NCBI RefSeq assembly: GCF_024139115.2
Contig: NC_085140.1
Location: 428,233,240 to 428,297,239, forward strand
Source: Armigeres subalbatus
Taxonomy: Eukaryota > Arthropoda > Insecta > Diptera > Culicidae
DNA length: 64,000 bases
Reading direction: 5' to 3'
Notes under the pieces: model-generated
What the model was told of the DNA's origin: nothing
Database searches by the model: none
Seen by the model: the letters and a program-made list of their open reading frames with translations, nothing else
Part shown: one piece after another, positions 59,081 to 64,000 of the stretch
Layout of the letters: each line of letters begins with the position of its first letter
Position numbering within the stretch: the first letter of the stretch is position 1
Program-made: the position numbers and the translations under genes

Positions 59081-59330
59081 TTTGCCTTTCTCGTATACTA
59101 ACTATATCTAAAGGCTATATGTTCGCTCCAAAAACAAACTTTTTATGGAAGGCTCAGAGACCCAGAGACACAGTTCGATGAATTGAGGTGAAGTCTGTGT
59201 GTGTAGTGTATGTATGTGTGTACGCAAACAGTTGAACCCATTTGTTTGGCATTCATCCTTAACCGATTCGCTTGCAACAATTTGCATTTGACGGGAAATC
59301 CTGTCCAATAGTTTGCTATTAAATCAGGCC
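59081..59330. repeat. Old solitary copy of the 48.7 kb element head
   Basis: TTGCCTTTCTCGTATACTAA, GCTCCAAAAACAAACTTTTT, a short interrupted TG tract and one satellite unit (CATCCTTAACCGATTCGCTT). More diverged than the two modules at 48.7-52 kb. Confidence 0.7.
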
Positions 59331-59579
59331 TTATTTCGGATTTAAAAGTAGATTTGAAATTCAAATGCACAATGCTGAAGCTGTACCATCAAATGTTTGA
59401 AGGAAGATTGAAACATTCAAAAATCTATTGATATATAGATGAAACTCGAAGGGCACAATGTAATAAGTAACACCATAAGAGGACTATAACGACCTGGACC
59501 TTGTGTTCTACTTTTTCTTTAGCCAATTGGTCTAATGCCGTTGGCTTAATGCTACAAATATGTTAAAACAGACAGTTCT

Positions 59580-59725
59580 CTGACTAGACCTGTGCCCCGA
59601 AGTATTTGTGAACGGCGGCGACGTAAGGCCATTTTTTCACCGGCGGTGGCGTCACGCCGTAAGTAATGTTCGGCGGCGACGACGGCGTGAATCGGCGTGA
59701 AGGACTTTGAGCAGTAAAAAAAAAA
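59580..59725. repeat. GCC/CGG-rich element beginning CTAGACCTGTGC
   Basis: GGCGGCGACG and CACCGGCGGTGGCGTCACG tracts. A sister is at 62078-62205. Confidence 0.5.
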
Positions 59726-59848
59726 ATTACGCGGCAAGGCATATGATGTTTTTCATTAATTTTAGGGTTTTTATTGTACAATTGCTAGCTACAGTCAAAC
59801 TGATGGGGTGAACATCCTAATAGCTGTAGCTTGTATCTCCACAGCTAA

Positions 59849-60535
59849 AGTTTACATTACATCCTCCAGACGATATCCCTGAGCGAAGAAGGAAAAACGA
59901 AGGAACTACAATACATCTTGGAAACAGAGAAGATCAACGGATACCAGGAGAGGACTATACGAGCGATCATCAACAAGAAGGAAAGGACCCTACGACGAAA
60001 TGGACATACAACGCTGACACCGATAGAGGAGCCGCTGAAAAGAGTTTCGGTCCCATATGATAAACACATCACCAACCAGCTACGCCCTCGACTAAGGAAA
60101 TTCGGCATCGATCTAGTATTCTCCAGTAGAAGCAACCAACTCAAGTCTCTATTGGGTTCAACGAAGGATAAAGTAGAAATGTTGAATAAGGCAGGCGTTT
60201 ATAAGATAAGTTGTTCCCAATGTGAAAAAATCTATGTAGGCCAAACAAAAAGATCATTAGATATAAGGTTCAAGGAACATATGGCGGAAGTGAGTAAGGC
60301 GAAAAGAGAAAACGATAAGGGATTACATTACGAATTTAGATCTAAGGAGCATGTGTATAAGGAAAATCACCCAATTATGGCATCAAATATTAAAATCTTA
60401 AGAAATGTCTCTTCTCCATGGAAACTCGATGTAGCTGAGAGTTTGGAAATCCACCGACAGGTACAAACAGTGCTGTTGAATAAGGATCAGGGAAATGGCA
60501 GCTCTTGGCTCTTCAAGTTTCTACCTAAACAATAA
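59849..60535 (+). pseudogene. Penelope-like retroelement, C-terminal GIY-YIG endonuclease, 5'-truncated
   Basis: Open frame from 59849 to the stop at 60533-60535. The C-terminal part holds GVYKISCSQC (GIY block), KIYVGQT (YIG block read as YVG), the Arg of RSLDIRFKEH, a CSQC Cys pair and the Glu of ESLEIH, which is the layout of the nicking endonuclease of Penelope-like elements. The reverse transcriptase that should precede it is absent; the element is cut near 59849. Codons are intact, so truncation rather than decay inactivated it. It is followed by the terminal repeat at 60630-60745. Confidence 0.85.
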
Positions 60536-60629
60536 AGTAATTTACTGTATAGGTAAATAAAGTAGGCAAATAAGATTAGATTAGGTACCTAGCGTAGTAT
60601 AAATAGTGTAAGTTGCGATTGTTTTCTTC

Positions 60630-60745
60630 AAGTCAAGTACAAGACACTGAAGACGACCACACAGTTGTGGTCGAAATACGTATCTGCAAAGATAACGAAA
60701 ATTAACTGGTGGAATTAAATGGACAGTACTTAATTCGTCTTAGAA
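60630..60745 (+). ncRNA. Penelope terminal repeat with hammerhead-ribozyme-like core
   Basis: CTGAAGA (60647-60653) fits the hammerhead CUGANGA block. It is followed by a perfect 7 bp stem CGACCAC/GTGGTCG around ACAGTT and then AAATACG, close to the GAAA block. One base does not fit the minimal core cleanly (the G is shared with the stem). Penelope elements are known to carry hammerhead motifs here. Catalytic activity is not shown. Confidence 0.45.
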
Positions 60746-60759
60746 AATTTTTAAATTAA

Positions 60760-61620
60760 TTTTTGAAGGAATATCCGAATCAACTCTGAAAGGAACTTAT
60801 TTCCCCAAGAATTTCTTAGAAAATCCAGACAGCAGACAAACAAAATATTTTTTTATGATAGACTACATGCCAAGAAAAACTCTCAAAATATCGAGATTGT
60901 GGATATTCGGATATTCCTAAGAATTCCTTGAGAATTTACTGCAGGAACTCCTTCGAAAATTTTCTTTTTATTTCGTTAATACCTTAAATAATTCCTGAGG
61001 AAATATCTTCATTAGGTAAGTCGTTAAGTAACTCATTCTAGTATACCTTAAGCAATCCGTTAGAAATTCGATCGGCAATTTCTCCAGAAATTCTTTCAAA
61101 AAACCTCCGCAAATGAAAACAGGGTTTTCTTCGAAATTTCCCCCCGGGAATTGCTTCGGAACTTCTAAGGACCTTAGGAAATTTTTTAAAGAATTCCTCT
61201 AGAAATTCTTCTTAAATTAATTCTGACAACTCCATCAGAAATTTCTTCAGAAATTCTTTTTGAAATATTTAAAAAATGTTCTACTCCTGTAGATGGATAC
61301 ACTTCTCCACAATTGTAATGGATTTGACGCGCCTTTCCTCAAAGAAGCTATCGCTCGGAAAGCTTAAAAAGGATTGCGAATCTATTTATTAGTATCTTGG
61401 ATTAGACAGTTTAAAGGAGATTCTCTCTATCTCGCGGGCTTCGCATAAGTGCATCGGAAATTCATCTAGTAATGCCTTCGGAATTTTCTCTGTCATTTCC
61501 TTTCAAAATTCTAGGACAAATTTTCGGATATCTCCGTATGAATTTCTAAAGCAATTTCCAAAGGAATTCCTAAAGAAATTATTAATAAATTTCTTAAAGA
61601 AAGTTATTGGACATTCCTCC
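60760..61620. repeat. Degenerate GAAATTCCT-type low-complexity repeat
   Basis: Imperfect AGAAATTCCTTC/GGAATTTCTTC units of varied length. Resumes at 63130-64000. Confidence 0.6.
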
Positions 61621-62077
61621 AAGAATTCCATCGGAATTTTCTTCTTCTTTCTCTTTTGTCCATTTTGTTTCTTACCATCTTTTTGCTCCTTACTTTCTTC
61701 TTCCTTCCTCTTCCTTCTTTCTTTCTTCTTCGTACTTTTTTCTTCCTTCACCTGTCTTCTTCCTTCTTTCTGCTTTCTTCTTCAGGCTTGCTTGTTTTAT
61801 TCCGCTAATTCCTTTCTCAATTTTCTTGCATCCACCTCCTTTCTTCGTCTTTTTCTCTCTTCCTTCATTACATTTTGATCAGAATTCATCTTTCGGTCTT
61901 CATCTCCTTCCTCTATCTTTCTTTCTCTGCTCTTCTTCCTTGTTCTTCTTCTTTCTTGCTTCTTCATCCTTTCTATATTTTATTTTCGTACTGTCTGAAA
62001 TGTGATTTCTTTGGTTCTTCATTTTTTCTTATATATTAAATTCTTCTCCCTGCTCCATTTGTCTTCCTTCCTCCCTG
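61620..62077. repeat. Pyrimidine-rich (CTT)n-type tract
   Basis: TTCTTCTTTC-rich low-complexity sequence; Phe/Ser/Leu-rich or Lys/Glu-rich frames are artefacts. Confidence 0.7.
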
Positions 62078-62205
62078 CTAGACCTGTGCGCCGCCGCGCC
62101 ACGCCGCCACCGCCGGTGATTTTACTAGCGCCGCCGCCGCCGACGATTTTGGGTAATAATTTTGCCACGCCGGTGACTAATCGCAATAAAAAATAAATTA
62201 ACTTA
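62078..62205. repeat. GCC-rich element beginning CTAGACCTGTGC (second copy)
   Basis: CTAGACCTGTGCGCCGCCGC and CACCGCCGGTGATTTT, then AATCGCAATAAAAAATAAATT. Followed directly by a Penelope end. Confidence 0.5.
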
Positions 62206-62209
62206 AGTC

Positions 62210-62326
62210 GAGTCAAGCCAAGCACGAGACACTGAAAACGGCCTAATAATTGAGGTCGAAATACGTGAAGAAATACTGCGTGGTAGAGTTAATTGGAATA
62301 GTACTAAACTAGTCTTATGACAATTT
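62210..62326 (+). repeat. Decayed Penelope terminal repeat
   Basis: GAGACACTGAAAACGGCC, GAGGTCGAAATACG and the tail AATTGGAATAGTACTAAACT. The CUGANGA block is mutated to CTGAAAA. Confidence 0.6.
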
Positions 62327-63130
62327 ATGAATGTTGTTAAGGTGGATCTCGTCAAAATTCAATTTTAAATCTACCTCAAGCGATGATGTCTCTAAGCCGG
62401 TGTAGTGACATACATTGTCTTGGTTAAGTAATAGGTTGGTTGATTAGTTTGTGAATTTGAATGAGGCTTTATCTAGCATAATAATACATAAATTGTTAAA
62501 CTAATCTTTTGAACGCGTTAAGCCAAGGCCTCATTTAGTCGGGCACCTAAACTTGTAGGTGACTCGCAAAATGAGTTTGTTGTGGGGTCTAGATACATGC
62601 CCAAAGCGTTCTCATTCTTAAAGGATCTTGCATTGGTGCAGGAAAATTATTGCAGTTTAGAAATTTCAAGGCAAGTTGCACATTATTTATTTTAACAATA
62701 TTTATTTTTTTTATTTATTTGATTCAACTTATTTAATCAGATTTCTTTGTTTCAAGATTTGTGCTTTAGGACAGTTGACTTATAAGGCAAACTGATTTAG
62801 CAAAATAATTTAATTCCAACTGTGAATGCTTACCGATTTTTTTGTTCTGACTCCCGAGTAAGTAACTTATATTTTGAAATCAATTTCTGAATATAACTGA
62901 CAAAAACACTTGCAGAGCATCAGCAAAGCAAATATTGCTGAGAAAATATAACGAGCATCAGTTAAAACGCTTCTTATTTTCTTATTCACAGCCATTGTAA
63001 CCCAGAACTGGAGATTGTCGCTCCGCTGCATAGTATTCAGTCAAATTATTTAGTTAAAACGTCAGGTAATTTCAAACATTACGAAAATTTAATTTATTTT
63101 ATGGTCTTGAAATTATTTAATACTGTATTG
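62327..63130. other. AT-rich, no recognised feature
   Basis: No gene or repeat boundary supported. Confidence 0.4.
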
Positions 63131-64000
63131 TAAAAGCCTTATTGTGAACTTCCTGGAATTTCTGAGAATATTCAAAAAAGTATCGTTAAAACATTCATTT
63201 ATTAATTCCTTCGAAAAATACTCCAGAAATTAGTTCGAAAATAAATCAAGAAATTTATTTGATAATTCCTCCAGATATTCTCAAGAAAAGTTTCTTTTAA
63301 AAAGCTCTAAAAGATTATTTTAAGAATTCTCCTTAATTTTTTTTAGGTATTTCTTCAGAGATTCCTTACAAATACGAATTTCTTTCAGAGGAGTTTTTAA
63401 AGAAATTTTTGTTGGGTTTACTGCAGGAATTTCCAAATAAACTTTTGAAGGCATTCCCAAAAGAGAACCTGAATGAATTTTCGAAAATAATTCCTAAAGG
63501 AACTTCTAAAAGAGTTTTTGAAGGTAAAATACTTCCCTGAAGAATTCATAAAGGAATTTCGATGAAGTTTTTCTTAAAGGATTTTATGATGGAATTTCCA
63601 AAGAAATTCTCAAAGGAAATTACGAAGAAATACATAATAGAATTTGAGAGAAAATGCCTACTGGTTTTTCTGATGTAATCCCTAGGTTTCTTCAAGATTT
63701 CTTTTATAATTTTTCCCAGTAATTTATTCGCAATTTCCTCCAGTGATTCCTTTGAAAATTCGCTCAGGAATTCCCTAGGAAATTGCCTCAAAAAGTTCTA
63801 CAAAAACTCATCCGTAAACGAATTCCAGAAAATTCTTTCGGATATTCCTTAAAATTTACCTCAGGAATTACGTCAGAATTTCCTCCACGTATTTCTTTGT
63901 TTAAGAAAACCTTAGAAAATTCGTTAAGGTTCGTTCTTTTCAAAATTCCTTTGAAAATTTCTTAGAAAATTGCTTTAGGAATTACTTGATAAAATCCTTT
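63130..64000. repeat. Degenerate GAAATTCCT-type low-complexity repeat, running off the window
   Basis: Same character as 60760-61620, probably one array split by the intervening elements. Confidence 0.6.

Noticed and set aside
61503..62005. Lys/Glu-rich and Ser/Phe/Leu-rich frames, apparently membrane-like
   Set aside because: Produced by a CTT-type pyrimidine tract and its complement.
63546..63965. Frames at the window end
   Set aside because: Derived from degenerate GAAATTCC low-complexity repeat.

Overview
The window looks like an intergenic-rich piece of a mosquito genome, most likely Aedes. This is an inference from the mix of repeats and gene structure: Feilai-type tRNA-derived SINEs with TTC/GAA tails, RTE-clade (JAM1-like) LINE fragments, a Penelope-like element with a GIY-YIG domain, many MITEs, 57-69 bp introns and AT-rich flanks. 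No bacterial operon, rRNA, CRISPR array or viral insertion was recognised.

The only convincing host genes are three matrix metalloproteinase (MMP) genes, all on the plus strand: MMP-A (20233-21842), MMP-B (35706-37784) and MMP-C (55430-56785). Each encodes a signal peptide, a zinc-metalloprotease domain with HExGHxxGxxH and a Met-turn, and a C-terminal hemopexin domain. A and B share four exons with identical intron phases, a propeptide and a cysteine switch. C has two exons, no visible cysteine-switch propeptide, a Thr/Pro-rich linker, an apparent one-base frameshift inside the catalytic domain, and a clean Inr+DPE core promoter just upstream. The three look like an old tandem family now spread over about 36 kb by transposon insertions.

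Layout. 1-4 kb: a long-TIR element carrying nested insertions, a roughly 150 bp tandem array and a 56 bp minisatellite. 4.2-6.0 kb: RTE LINE (minus). 6.0-9.8 kb: mostly unrecognised. 9.8-11.9 kb: second RTE LINE (plus), internally deleted. 12-20 kb: MITEs, a near-perfect palindrome built from Penelope ends, SINEs and a nested TIR element. 20.2-21.8 kb: MMP-A. 22-35 kb: Helitron-like, Feilai, hAT, pogo-like and Harbinger-like elements, a 1.9 kb foldback that has captured LINE sequence, and a 2.1 kb long-TIR element containing a perfect 35 bp hairpin. 35.7-37.8 kb: MMP-B, with a pogo-like MITE in an intron. 38-45 kb: LINE remnants and an 8-bp-TSD hAT-like MITE with a visible empty site. 45-48.7 kb: nested MITEs including a tRNA-cloverleaf-bearing element, a LINE ORF1 fragment and a 52 bp minisatellite. 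48.7-52.4 kb: a 167 bp satellite whose whole module has been duplicated. 53.2-54.4 kb: a MITE inserted into an inverted copy of itself. 55.4-56.8 kb: MMP-C. 58-64 kb: LINE remnant, Penelope 3' end, GCC-rich elements and low-complexity sequence.

The three proteases are probably secreted and act on extracellular matrix. A and B would be made as latent zymogens. C, if functional, would have no cysteine-switch latency. All positions and motifs were read by eye; no database search was run.
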